Source of the DNA: Coxiellaceae bacterium
GTDB taxonomy: Bacteria > Pseudomonadota > Gammaproteobacteria > UBA9339
Length of the DNA stretch: 64,000 nt
Direction: 5' to 3'
Assembly: GCA_031263815.1 (NCBI GenBank)
Contig: JAISFD010000016.1
Span: 1-64,000 of the forward strand
The translations under genes were made by a program, and so were the position numbers. Every line of letters starts with the position of its first letter. Position 1 is the first letter of the stretch. Shown piece by piece: positions 30,877 to 41,186 of the stretch. The notes below the pieces were generated by a model, which was not told the origin of the DNA, searched no databases, and saw nothing but the letters and a program-made list of their open reading frames with translations.

Positions 30877-33800
30877 ATGACTAATATTGCCAATATAATT
30901 ATTGATACAGTCGATGCCTTTGTCGCGTGGGCGAGTAGCGCTATTCGACAAACAACAGAATCTTATTGTGAATTGCAAACGGCGGATAGTCCAACAGTTT
31001 TAGTTGCTAATGACGGTTCATTAGTTTCTGTTTTAAGAATTGATGGTGTAAAAGCTTTAATTGGTACAGAAGAGTTTAATAATATTCAAAATGGTTTAAT
31101 GCATAGTTTACAAACATCGTTGTCTCGTGCAGGACACGCGGCGCAAGTATATTTTTCTTATAATCGTGATGAAGTAGGTGAGGAGATATCTCATATTTTT
31201 GAAGCTGCCAGAGAAACCGCTAAACGATTAACGTTAGCTTTAGATGATTTATTTAATGAGCGTATTAATTATTTAGCTAAATATTGTGCACGTGAAGAAG
31301 TATATGTAGTTCTTTGGACGCGCCCGGCAATTATGACTCAAGAACAATTTAAACGTGCTCTTAAAGATAAACAAAAGATGATTAAGCAAAAAAATATCCC
31401 ACCTTTTAAACATACGCAGAACTTAATGGCAGCAATCCCTGATATACGTGATGTTCATGATTCTTTTGTCCGTTCTTTAAGAAATGATATGAATAGTTTA
31501 GGGATTATTACTAATGTACTCGAAGTTCACGAGGCAATTTATGAAATGAGGCGGTGTATAGATCCTGATTTTACTGATCGCTCTTGGCGTCCATCATTAC
31601 CGGGAGATAAAATTGTTATTAAAGAACCTAAAAATGTTGTGGGTGACGTTTCCGATATTTTGTGGCCGTCTCTAGCTTGCCAGTTAATTCCCCGTGATGC
31701 TGAAAATATGGATTTGCGTACTGTTCGTATTGGTGACCGTATTTATTCTTGTGTATTTGTTGATTTATTTCCTAAAGATCTTCAGCATTTTGGTAATTTG
31801 TTATTACATATCCTGCCGATGCGTATTCCCTGGCGCATCTCTTTTTTAATTGAAGGAGGTGGACTAGCATCATTAAAGTTAAAGTCGGCGTTGACTTCAG
31901 TGTTAAGTTGGACTTCGGCACAAAATCGACTAATTAATGATTCGGTAAATCTATTGAAATATATAGACTTACATACTGATGATGCGGTAGTAAAGTTACG
32001 TGTTGCGGCATGTACTTGGGCTCCTGAGGGGGATATTCGTTTGTTGCGTACTAGGGCATCTCAGCTAGCTAAAGTTCTTGAAGGTTGGGGTTCATGTGAT
32101 GTTTCTGAAGTTTCTGGAGATGCTTTTCAAGGGGTAGTATCTACAGCGATGGGAATATCGTGCTCTAGTATTGCCACCGCATCAGTTGCTCCACTATCAC
32201 ATGTTTTGTATATGTTACCTTTTTTCCGTCCCTCATCTCCTTGGCGACGAGGGGCAACATTATTTCGTTCGCCAGATGGCAAACCTTGGCCTTACCAACC
32301 TGGTTCTAGTGAGCAAACTACGTGGATTGATTTGTTTTATGCTCGGCCTGGGTCAGGAAAATCGGTTTTGTCGAATTCTATTAACCTAGCTTTATGCCTT
32401 GCTGGTGATATCCAGCGTTTGCCAAGAATATCGATTATTGATATTGGACCATCGAGTAGTGGTTTAATCTCTTTAATTAAAGAAGCCTTACCCTATGATA
32501 AACGACATTTAGTTGCCTATCATCGTATGAGAATGACAGCTGATTTTTCTATTAACCCATTTGATACTCAATTGGGTTGTCGTTATCCAACACCACAGGA
32601 ACGTAGTTTCTTAATTAATTTTGTTACTTTGTTAGCTACCCCCATTGGTACTGATAAACCATATGATGGGATAACTGATATGACAGGACTTGTAGTTGAT
32701 GAAATGTATAAGCGAGCAGCTGATGATGGTAATCCTGATGTTTATGTAATAGGGGTAGAAGATACTATAGATGGCATTTTAGTTGAAATTGGTTTTGTTA
32801 AAGATGTTCATACTACGTGGTGGGAAGTAACTGATGCTTTATTTTTGGCTGGTTTTATTCATGAAGCAATGTTAGCTCAGCACCATGCTTCCCCGCTTTT
32901 AGCTGAAGCTGCTGCTATTTGTAGGACCCCCGCAGTTGAAGATTTGTATGGCAAGATTACTGCGCCGACGGGAGAATCTTTAATTAATGCTTTTTCAAGA
33001 ATGATTTCTGCTGCTGTACGTGAGTATCCAATATTATCTCAGCCCAGTAATTTTGATTTAGGAGAAGCTCGTGTTATTTCCTTTGATTTAGATGAAGTTG
33101 CTAAGAGTGGGGGTGATGCTGCTAACCGTCAAACTGCTGTAATGTATATGTTAGCACGTTATATTTTAGCTCGTCATTTTTATTTGACCGAAGAAAATGT
33201 AGCCGATATGCCTGCTTCTTATAAAATTTATCATGAAAAACGGATTGCTGAGATGCAGGAGGATTCTAAACGGATTGTTTTTGATGAATTTCATCGAACT
33301 GCTAAAACCGCAGCTATTCGTGAACAAGTTATTGTTGATATGCGTGAGGGTAGAAAGTGGAAAGTTCAGGTAGCATTGATTTCACAGTCCATTGACGATT
33401 TTGATCCAGTAATGATTGAGTTTGCTACTTCAATTTTTATTATGGATGCTGGACCTGAACAAGCGATTCGTCATACTTCTAAGACTTTTGGTTTATCACA
33501 AACTGCTCAGTATGCTTTGCGAAGTCAAGTTCATGGCCCGCGGGAAGGAGGATCTACTTTCTTAGCACAATTTGCTACTAAAGATGGTAATAATACTCAG
33601 TTACTTACATCTACTCTAGGTCCGATAGAGTTGTGGGCTTTTAATACTACGGCAGAAGATAGTAACGTACGTAATCAACTTTATCGTAAAATTGGCCCAA
33701 CAGAAGCTAGACGTGTTCTTGCTAATGTTTTCCCTTCAGGTACTGTAACTAAATATTTAGAAAATAGTTTAAATAATATAAAGGAAAAGGGCGGATTAGT

Positions 33801-33894
33801 TGATAATAATATTAAACTTGGAGTTATTGAAAACTTAGTTAAAACTCTTCTTGAGGAGTATGCTAAGAATCCTGATTTTAAACGTTTACCTTAG
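30877..33894 (+). CDS. icmB: Dot/Icm ATPase IcmB/DotO (VirB4-like)
   Basis: 1005 aa; Walker A DLFYARPGSGKSVLSN; FDEFHRTAK; syntenic after icmJ. Confidence 0.96.
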   Translation: MTNIANIIIDTVDAFVAWASSAIRQTTESYCELQTADSPTVLVANDGSLVSVLRIDGVKALIGTEEFNNIQNGLMHSLQTSLSRAGHAAQVYFSYNRDEVGEEISHIFEAARETAKRLTLALDDLFNERINYLAKYCAREEVYVVLWTRPAIMTQEQFKRALKDKQKMIKQKNIPPFKHTQNLMAAIPDIRDVHDSFVRSLRNDMNSLGIITNVLEVHEAIYEMRRCIDPDFTDRSWRPSLPGDKIVIKEPKNVVGDVSDILWPSLACQLIPRDAENMDLRTVRIGDRIYSCVFVDLFPKDLQHFGNLLLHILPMRIPWRISFLIEGGGLASLKLKSALTSVLSWTSAQNRLINDSVNLLKYIDLHTDDAVVKLRVAACTWAPEGDIRLLRTRASQLAKVLEGWGSCDVSEVSGDAFQGVVSTAMGISCSSIATASVAPLSHVLYMLPFFRPSSPWRRGATLFRSPDGKPWPYQPGSSEQTTWIDLFYARPGSGKSVLSNSINLALCLAGDIQRLPRISIIDIGPSSSGLISLIKEALPYDKRHLVAYHRMRMTADFSINPFDTQLGCRYPTPQERSFLINFVTLLATPIGTDKPYDGITDMTGLVVDEMYKRAADDGNPDVYVIGVEDTIDGILVEIGFVKDVHTTWWEVTDALFLAGFIHEAMLAQHHASPLLAEAAAICRTPAVEDLYGKITAPTGESLINAFSRMISAAVREYPILSQPSNFDLGEARVISFDLDEVAKSGGDAANRQTAVMYMLARYILARHFYLTEENVADMPASYKIYHEKRIAEMQEDSKRIVFDEFHRTAKTAAIREQVIVDMREGRKWKVQVALISQSIDDFDPVMIEFATSIFIMDAGPEQAIRHTSKTFGLSQTAQYALRSQVHGPREGGSTFLAQFATKDGNNTQLLTSTLGPIELWAFNTTAEDSNVRNQLYRKIGPTEARRVLANVFPSGTVTKYLENSLNNIKEKGGLVDNNIKLGVIENLVKTLLEEYAKNPDFKRLP

Positions 33895-34564
33895 ATGATT
33901 TCTGTTCCAGTTTTTGCGTCTCCTCTTCTACTACTTTTGACGTGATAGCTTTTTGTAGAGCAGGTGTAGTTTTTACAAGTAATTGGATATTTGCGAATTG
34001 TTCTTCTGAAATTCCTGGGATTGCTAGAGCTTGTTTTTTTAATTCTATAGCTAATTTTATAAGTTCTTCATATTGTTTTTGATATTGAGTTTGGATATTA
34101 CGAGCATCTTCTGCTTCATCTTTAATAGCCGGTAATTTCCTAATTATTTTATTGATATCGTCGATTTTTTGTAGGGTACGGCTTAAAGCAGTACATACTG
34201 TATCATAAACACTAACGGTAAAGTGAGTAGCTTTATCTGGTATTTTGACGTTAAGTTTTTTTAACTTTTCACGTTTTTCTTCAATGCTAAAATAATTTAT
34301 ATCACTTAATATTTTTTTCTCTTCCGTGGTTAATTTAATATTTAATTTTTCAAGTTGCGTTACTAATTCGTTACTATATTTCTCTGTATGATTTGACCAG
34401 ATTGTATTTTGCTCTAATAAGATATCATTAATTTTGGTTAGTAACCCTTGCAATTTGCTTTTAATAGTTTCTAATTGTTTTTTATCTGTGTTTATTTGAG
34501 TTAGATTTTTTTGTAGATTTTCGGTAGTTTCTTTAGGTGTTGTAACCTGGGGATCATTGATCAT
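33878..34564 (-). CDS. Uncharacterised coiled-coil protein, candidate Dot/Icm-associated protein or effector
   Basis: 228 aa, heptad-rich; C-terminus KVVEEETQKLEQKSSKVNV; convergent overlap of 17 nt with icmB. Confidence 0.6.
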   Translation of the reverse strand: MINDPQVTTPKETTENLQKNLTQINTDKKQLETIKSKLQGLLTKINDILLEQNTIWSNHTEKYSNELVTQLEKLNIKLTTEEKKILSDINYFSIEEKREKLKKLNVKIPDKATHFTVSVYDTVCTALSRTLQKIDDINKIIRKLPAIKDEAEDARNIQTQYQKQYEELIKLAIELKKQALAIPGISEEQFANIQLLVKTTPALQKAITSKVVEEETQKLEQKSSKVNV

Positions 34565-34568
34565 GTTT

Positions 34569-34904
34569 CTATCCTTGATTAGTCATTGATAGTAATGCGA
34601 GAAGAGTACTTTCTATTAGCTTACGCTGTTTTACTAGTTTATCTATCTTATTATCAACTGTATTTATAGCTCCTTGTATTGTTGCAATGGAATTTAAAAC
34701 TTGGCGAACTACAGTGCTTGCATGCATACGGGCTTCGTAAATTTGTTGGGCTGATAATATTGGAACTTGTTGGGTATGTTTTTTTCCCTTCCTCCCAGAA
34801 GTCGAGTAGGCTGTGATATAATGATACAAATTAGGTATATTTTTGCATAAGAGAGTAATTAATATTGTCGTATCTGTAGAGATAAAATCTTGCATAGAAT
34901 TCAT
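34569..34904 (-). CDS. Uncharacterised 111-aa protein
   Basis: ORF in tandem (4-nt gap) with 33878-34564; helical C-terminal half. Confidence 0.5.
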   Translation of the reverse strand: MNSMQDFISTDTTILITLLCKNIPNLYHYITAYSTSGRKGKKHTQQVPILSAQQIYEARMHASTVVRQVLNSIATIQGAINTVDNKIDKLVKQRKLIESTLLALLSMTNQG

Positions 34905-34964
34905 CCTGAAACTAGTAACATTATAGATAAGTTTATTTTAGTTGTCATTATTTTTCCTGGGTAC

Positions 34965-37900
34965 TTAGATTATTTCCAACCAACCACTAAACCTTGGGTA
35001 GTATAATCCAAGTTTAATGGGTTTGTTTGGATCAAACGCCCGCATGATTTTGGCATATTGTAAAAGCTGAGGAGTATGTTTTATTTTTTCTATTTGTAAA
35101 AATTCTTGAATATTTTTTGATCCTGGTTTTGAGGTTTTATAATCAATTATCCAACGATATCCTTTTTCGTCTATAAAAGTACGGTCAATAATGTAGTGTT
35201 CAAAGTTATTATCATTTTTACTGGTGATTGCCCATTCGTTTCTTGCTTCTTGATGTTGCGAGAGTATCCAGCGGCCTTTTGCATCATTTAAAGTTAAGGT
35301 TATCGCTTCATGAATTATTTTTAATCCAGTTTCAAGATCTATATATCTTGATTGTTGCAAGAGCTTACGCCAATATGGTAGTTGGTTGGTTGAGTTCCAG
35401 TTAGCCAAGTTACTTTCGCTTATTTGGCGCAAACAGTGATGGAGCACAGTACCAATGATGTTAGCTTGATTATCATTTAGGGCAAAGTAGCATTTGTTAT
35501 TATGCAGTGGTAAATTAATTGTAACTGGTAATGTCCAGTCATTTGTGAAGCGTGAAATTTTAACTGGTTTAACCACTCTTGGGTCAGTTGCTTCCATTCT
35601 TGCCGTTTTTTTTCTAATCCAATCTTTAGTGAAACATGGGTTGAGTTGTTCGAGCAAAGATCTTGGTGCCATATTTATTTTAGCCGTGTTTTTGATTAAA
35701 CCAGTAAGATAAATAGATTTTTTAGCACGGGTCATAGCGACGTAGAGCAATCTGCCAGTTTCATACCAGCTTTTTTTTTGTTCAACTGTTTGTAAGTATT
35801 GATAGACTTGATTAGTTTTATTACCATTTGCCGCAATCGGTGCTAGTATTAAATTACTTCCTTGATGAAGTTTGGGACGCTCAAACCAGCGTAGAAGCTT
35901 ACGATCATCAAAGCGTGTGGTGCGATTAATACTAGGAATAATCACATGGTCAAATTCTAATCCTTTAGCTTTATGGATGGTCATGATCTGAATTTGTGTC
36001 GTTGCTAAGGTGGGTGCAATATAAAGTCCTGTAAGTTTTTTTTGTAGGTTTGCGATATTGAGAGGTTCGGTAAGTAGTTCTAAATAAGCTTCTATATTAT
36101 CTAATTCTTCTATATTATTAACAGTTGCTGGTCCACCGAGCATCAGCCACGTTTTTTCAATTAAATCACGCCATATCATTCGTCCTCTTTCAGTAAAGAT
36201 TGGTAATAATGCTGCTTTAAATTTTATTAGTCGAGATCTTCCATCTTCAGATAGGTTCGATAATTTTTGATAGTTACAAATGTTATCCCAGATAAGTTTA
36301 GCTTCTCCTCGTACTACTTTATAGAGGTCTTCTAAAGTTAGACCACACCATGGGGCACGTAAAATAGAGACCCAGGCAATGCGATCAGTAGGGTCAAATA
36401 GCGCCTGTGTTAGGGAGAATAGATCTTTAATTACCAAGCTTTCACTAAGAGTTTCTAGTTCACATCCTTGATAATTAAGATTAGCATTACGCAGATTTGT
36501 AGTGATGTTTGTGAGATGAGATCTTGCTTTAACTAAGATTGCAATAGTATCATTTGGATGTTGGTGTAATATTTTTTGAACGATTGAAACAACGTGGGAT
36601 GCTTCGATTTTTTCATCAGTATCTTCTAATAAATTAATTTCTATGTGACCTGGAGGATCATTTACGGTTGCTACCGATGGGTTAAATGATACTGCTCCTA
36701 AACTAATGTCGGTAAGTGTGGGTAAAATTTTAGTAAAATTACTGTTAATCCAAGCGATAATATTTGGAGAAGAACGAAAATTAGCATTGAGGATGATAGA
36801 GTGCAGTTTAATATTTCCTATCCCTTCACGTTGCGTGCGTAAGAATAGTCCAACTTCTGCTTCCCGAAACCGATAGATCGATTGCATGGGATCCCCTACA
36901 AGAAAAATAGTACGTCCGTCATTTGGTTGCCAGGTATTAATTAATTTTTCTAGTAGTCGATAGTGAGACAAAGAGGTGTCTTGAAATTCATCTACTAACA
37001 AATGTTGCAACTGGTAATCTAAGTTGAGCGCCAGTTCACTTGGGATTTCTTCTTCTCCTAAAACTCTTAACGTAGATAATGAGATTTCCGTGTGATCAGT
37101 AAGCATATTTTCATCAAAGATTATTTTAAGATGAGCAACTAAGAGAGGTAATAACTCTAACAAGGATTCGATTATTTCCCACTGCTCGTTGTCATACTTT
37201 GCGGGAGGAGAAAGTAAGAGATTTGCGAGGCTTACACGTAAGTTTTCATATTCATTAAATTTATTTAATAATTCTTCCATTCTCGCTTTCATCAATCTGC
37301 ATAGCTTTTTTTCTGCTTTAGAGTTGGGGGTAGGGAATCCCTGTTCACTAGTTACTTTTTTTCTCCACGTAAATTCTTTAGTAAGTAAGATATTTGCTAT
37401 CCTTTGCCAATGTGTGAGAGTTATGGTAGAGGTATTTGATGTAAACTCAATATGGTTTTGAGAGAATTGTAAAAGTGTTATTAGTTCCTTATATAATTCT
37501 TTGGGGAATAGGGCAATGCAACGTTCAATATTCTCTTGCGATATTTCTTGCAGTGCTTGTCCCATTTTTTTACGAAGTTTATGAGTATTTTTTAATCCTA
37601 CAATATGAGGCAACCACTGTTCCCGTGACTTTAGCATGGTAATGAAAAGGTTTACTGCTCGTTCCCAGTCATTATTAAGATAGAGAAGAAGCCGTTCTAA
37701 ATATGGTGCATATTCTGAGTCGGTTAGGTTTTCAAATATAGCTTGAGCAGCTTTTCGATAATAGATCTCTCTATCCTGGTTTTGTACTATTTGTTGTCTA
37801 GGATTTATTTTAGTAAAGATTGGAGCTTGACTAACTAAGTAGTAGCAAAAAGCATCAATGGTTTGAATCCGGAGACGATTGGGATTCTGAACTATATGCC

Positions 37901-38219
37901 ATTTTTTAATTTGGTCTTGTTTAAGTGCTGCTTTAGCTAATTTTTGTATAGAGGCTTGATAGTGATCTTTAGAAGTAATCTTTTCATTAGCTTGTTTTAA
38001 AGCTTCAATAATGCGAGTACGCATTTCAAAAGCTGCTTTTCTTGTGAAAGTAATAGCTAAGACTTCTTCAGGATTATTTACTAAGGAGAGTAGCCTAAGA
38101 TAGCGTGTAACTAAAAGAGTAGTTTTACCTGAACCAGCGGGTGCTTGGACAATAAATGATTGAGCTGGGTCTAGAGCAAGTTTACGTTTAGTTAAATCAG
38201 TAATAGAAGGATTAGACAT
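34965..38219 (-). CDS. UvrD/AddA-like superfamily I helicase with C-terminal RecB-family nuclease motif
   Basis: FIVQAPAGSGKTTLLVTRYLRLL, LAITFTRKAAFEMRTRI, HLLVDEFQDTSLSHYRLLE, GDPMQSIYRFREAEV, IMTIHKAKGLEFDHVIIP, and nuclease-like WIIDYKTSKPG. Confidence 0.9.
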   Translation of the reverse strand: MSNPSITDLTKRKLALDPAQSFIVQAPAGSGKTTLLVTRYLRLLSLVNNPEEVLAITFTRKAAFEMRTRIIEALKQANEKITSKDHYQASIQKLAKAALKQDQIKKWHIVQNPNRLRIQTIDAFCYYLVSQAPIFTKINPRQQIVQNQDREIYYRKAAQAIFENLTDSEYAPYLERLLLYLNNDWERAVNLFITMLKSREQWLPHIVGLKNTHKLRKKMGQALQEISQENIERCIALFPKELYKELITLLQFSQNHIEFTSNTSTITLTHWQRIANILLTKEFTWRKKVTSEQGFPTPNSKAEKKLCRLMKARMEELLNKFNEYENLRVSLANLLLSPPAKYDNEQWEIIESLLELLPLLVAHLKIIFDENMLTDHTEISLSTLRVLGEEEIPSELALNLDYQLQHLLVDEFQDTSLSHYRLLEKLINTWQPNDGRTIFLVGDPMQSIYRFREAEVGLFLRTQREGIGNIKLHSIILNANFRSSPNIIAWINSNFTKILPTLTDISLGAVSFNPSVATVNDPPGHIEINLLEDTDEKIEASHVVSIVQKILHQHPNDTIAILVKARSHLTNITTNLRNANLNYQGCELETLSESLVIKDLFSLTQALFDPTDRIAWVSILRAPWCGLTLEDLYKVVRGEAKLIWDNICNYQKLSNLSEDGRSRLIKFKAALLPIFTERGRMIWRDLIEKTWLMLGGPATVNNIEELDNIEAYLELLTEPLNIANLQKKLTGLYIAPTLATTQIQIMTIHKAKGLEFDHVIIPSINRTTRFDDRKLLRWFERPKLHQGSNLILAPIAANGNKTNQVYQYLQTVEQKKSWYETGRLLYVAMTRAKKSIYLTGLIKNTAKINMAPRSLLEQLNPCFTKDWIRKKTARMEATDPRVVKPVKISRFTNDWTLPVTINLPLHNNKCYFALNDNQANIIGTVLHHCLRQISESNLANWNSTNQLPYWRKLLQQSRYIDLETGLKIIHEAITLTLNDAKGRWILSQHQEARNEWAITSKNDNNFEHYIIDRTFIDEKGYRWIIDYKTSKPGSKNIQEFLQIEKIKHTPQLLQYAKIMRAFDPNKPIKLGLYYPRFSGWLEII

Positions 38220-38260
38220 GAAACAATATTACTATATTAATTATTTATTTATTTTGGATT

Positions 38261-39628
38261 TTAATTAAACTCCTCCCACGTAAAATAATTGTGGTTATAT
38301 TTTGATTCGAGTAATCCTAAACCAGAGAGTATGTTGGGATCATAATGAATATGAATATCGCTACCATTTAAGTTGATTGCACCTTCGGCCACTGCCATTC
38401 CATTAATTGTATATGAACTATTATTAATACCTAAACCTATTATGGCATATAATAAGCCATTAATGATAGCAGTCCTTCCAGATGCATTTACATTACCTTC
38501 GATAATAATGATTACTGGGTTGGTTGTAGAACCAATAGTACCTTGAGGGTTAAAGTTACAGTTTTGTGTTACCCACAAAATCTTACCAGGAGGATAAGTT
38601 TGGGTAAAAGTACCATTGTTACAATTACTCGAGTTGACTATTGTAGTAGAAGGATCATCTCTTACTTCACTTTTTGTTTTAGTAAAAAAATATCCCCATA
38701 ATAAGCTAGAAGTAATGCCAGGTACAGCTTCCCCGTACCCTATGTCAGCTCTAAGAGTATGACCACCACCTGGATTTGAGGATGAGGATACTATATCATC
38801 TTCGCCAACTCTAGTATGAGCAAGATTATTAAGTGTTACGCCGTTTACACTACTACCACTCACAATAGTTGAGTATGCAAAGTTTTCACTCTCAAAGGTA
38901 ACAGTATTATTATGGACACATGTAGAAGGTCCAGTTAGATTAACGTTCCCAGCGGATACTAAAGCTGGAGTCATATCGTTTGGAAGAGAGCCTACGCCTC
39001 CACCACTCGTGGTTTTATATAACATCTCTTTAATAATTCTTTTCCCTTCTGGATTATTAAGATTTTTAACACTCGCAGTTGCAGTTATGGTGCAAACATT
39101 TTGTGTTACTTGACTAGACTGAACATGAGAAACAGCAGTAGTGCTGAGGATACCACGCTTCACATTTAGTAGTTGAGTTCCTAAGATATTGGAATACCAT
39201 ATAGCTTCATTTTCGATAACTACGATACCTTTAGATAATAAATTGGTAGTACTATCTAGGTTAATAGTAGTTGCAGATGAATCAATTGCGTATCCTAAGG
39301 TAGGAGAGGGTGTTACATTATTTTCCTCTCCAATTACACTAAAATATCCTGTGCAATTAGCCGATCCTGGAGGATAGCAGGCATTACTTATGTTAATGTC
39401 ATCACAGGTTAGAGTAGATCCACTCTTTAGAAGATTGCGCCGAGCTATTTCCAAGCCTGCTTTGGCAATATATAGTGCTTGATCTGCTTGTAAGATATTA
39501 GTCGTGGATCGTGTGGTAGTTAAATACATGTAGGCTAGAATAGATGCAACAAAGCCAATAATTACAATAGCTATTGTTGCCACAATTAATAAATATCCAC
39601 GTTGATGTTTTATTATTTTAAGTTCCAT
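38261..39628 (-). CDS. MSHA-type biogenesis protein MshP/PilX-like
   Basis: HQRGYLLIVATIAIVIIGFVASILAYMYLTTTRSTTNILQADQALYIAKAGLEIARRNLL. Confidence 0.65.
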   Translation of the reverse strand: MELKIIKHQRGYLLIVATIAIVIIGFVASILAYMYLTTTRSTTNILQADQALYIAKAGLEIARRNLLKSGSTLTCDDINISNACYPPGSANCTGYFSVIGEENNVTPSPTLGYAIDSSATTINLDSTTNLLSKGIVVIENEAIWYSNILGTQLLNVKRGILSTTAVSHVQSSQVTQNVCTITATASVKNLNNPEGKRIIKEMLYKTTSGGGVGSLPNDMTPALVSAGNVNLTGPSTCVHNNTVTFESENFAYSTIVSGSSVNGVTLNNLAHTRVGEDDIVSSSSNPGGGHTLRADIGYGEAVPGITSSLLWGYFFTKTKSEVRDDPSTTIVNSSNCNNGTFTQTYPPGKILWVTQNCNFNPQGTIGSTTNPVIIIIEGNVNASGRTAIINGLLYAIIGLGINNSSYTINGMAVAEGAINLNGSDIHIHYDPNILSGLGLLESKYNHNYFTWEEFN

Positions 39629-40140
39629 AAATATACTGCTGTTGTTATTGAAAAGCTTGGGTTAATATCAATCATAGTCAAAGTTATTCTAATATAACGT
39701 ACTTTTTCTCTGTTTTGTGATTGTATTAGTTGAGGTTGAGTAAGTTCTCCTGATTCATTATCATAGTAATGAAACTCGATCTGTTGTACCTTATCCGCTA
39801 AGATATTATTATTTCTTTTTAGTTTGTTATCACTATTTCTTTCATAAGTTATTAGATTGTCATTAAGATCAAAGAAGCTAATTTTATTAGTGCTAGCTTC
39901 TGTAAGATCTTTTATAGAGCTAATCTCATGTAGATCACGAGTCATCCGTTCTAAGGCAATACTTGCTTGCCAGTTAGTTTGAATGATATTTTTTTGGCTA
40001 AAAAAAATGTTGAAGCCCAAAGAGAGTATATTAGATGAACCAGCGACTAGGATTGATACTAATACTATGACAATAATGAATTCGATTAGGTTATAGCCTT
40101 GGTATTTACGATATTGTAGCATATTAATTATCATCAGCAA
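39613..40140 (-). CDS. Minor pseudopilin, MshO-like
   Basis: Prepilin-like N-terminus YQGYNLIEFIIVIVLVSILVAG; clustered with other pseudopilins. Confidence 0.7.
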   Translation of the reverse strand: MLMIINMLQYRKYQGYNLIEFIIVIVLVSILVAGSSNILSLGFNIFFSQKNIIQTNWQASIALERMTRDLHEISSIKDLTEASTNKISFFDLNDNLITYERNSDNKLKRNNNILADKVQQIEFHYYDNESGELTQPQLIQSQNREKVRYIRITLTMIDINPSFSITTAVYLWNLK

Positions 40141-40561
40141 TTATTGTTGAAAGTATTGCGTGTCCTAATTTGAGTGTAGGAGAAGATCCAGTTACTTTTA
40201 CCGTTATAGTTTTATATTTATTAGGCTCACCATATAAGGTAGAGCAATCTATCTTGGTAGTTATAGAGTATCCTGGAGGTATAGTTTCCGATGGATTGTT
40301 ACAAAAGTCCGGTGTCTCTACTATATAAGATGGCGGGTCTCCACAATTTAGATTGTTGCTATTGAAACCATTCATGACACGTTCGCCAATGTACCAATCT
40401 AAGCATCTCGAAGCCATTTTCGAGGCGATATTTTGATTATTGACTATCTCTGGGTTTTTTAAAATTGTCATATAAGAAATAGCTATTAGTCCACCTATTA
40501 TTGCCATAATAAAAATGAAGATTATTAATTCTATTAAAGTAAACCCAGTTTTTGTTTTCAT
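40124..40561 (-). CDS. Minor pseudopilin, MshD-like
   Basis: MKTKTGFTLIELIIFIFIMAIIGGLIAISY type IV prepilin signal. Confidence 0.75.
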   Translation of the reverse strand: MKTKTGFTLIELIIFIFIMAIIGGLIAISYMTILKNPEIVNNQNIASKMASRCLDWYIGERVMNGFNSNNLNCGDPPSYIVETPDFCNNPSETIPPGYSITTKIDCSTLYGEPNKYKTITVKVTGSSPTLKLGHAILSTIIADDN

Positions 40562-41034
40562 GGTGTAACCCTGCCAGTTTCTGGATAAATAATTATGTCG
40601 ACTATTTCTCCTTTTGAAATTAACCGAATTATGACGCTATTAGTAATTGGAACACTTGGTGTAGCGTCGTTATAAGGAGTACCTTTAGAATCAAAGATTA
40701 TTTTATTAGTGATGCCGCTAAGAGTACCAAATGTGATACCTCTTCCTAAAGTTGTAGTAGTATCTCGGGATGGAATTGTTACGGGATTATTATTACCATC
40801 TTGAATTTGGTAGGTATTAGAAGATATTTTTGCTAAGCGGAATTTTTGATGCTGAGTCATCGATAAATTCTGAGTGTAACGGATGTCAGTTGCGAGTAAA
40901 GCTGCTTGAGCATGCAGATCTATAGATAAGTTCGACCACTTCAGATGAACAACTATAGCTAGGATAACCCCTATAGTTATTACCATTATAAGTTCTATAA
41001 GTGTAAATCCTCTAGCTTGTGACAATCTTTCCAA
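40558..41034 (-). CDS. Minor pseudopilin, MshC/GspH-like
   Basis: QARGFTLIELIMVITIGVILAIVVHLKW type IV prepilin signal. Confidence 0.75.
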   Translation of the reverse strand: MERLSQARGFTLIELIMVITIGVILAIVVHLKWSNLSIDLHAQAALLATDIRYTQNLSMTQHQKFRLAKISSNTYQIQDGNNNPVTIPSRDTTTTLGRGITFGTLSGITNKIIFDSKGTPYNDATPSVPITNSVIIRLISKGEIVDIIIYPETGRVTP

Positions 41035-41109
41035 ATGAGTTTCCTTGTTAGATTTTTATAGTTATTATATCGCTATTTATTGGATGAATCTATGAGGTTT
41101 TTCATAAGA

Positions 41110-41186
41110 TGGCGTCCCGGAGAGGATTTGAACCTCCGACCTGCCCCTTAGGAGGGGGCTGCGCTATCCAACTGTGCCACCGGGAC
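41110..41186 (-). tRNA. tRNA-Arg (CCT)
   Basis: Reverse complement GTCCCGGTGGCACAGTTGGATAGCGCAGCCCCCTCCTAAGGGGCAGGTCGGAGGTTCAAATCCTCTCCGGGACGCCA; anticodon loop CTCCTAA. Confidence 0.95.

Noticed and set aside
32171-32389. 72-aa alternate-frame ORF inside icmB
   Set aside because: Fully inside the confident icmB frame, no independent support.
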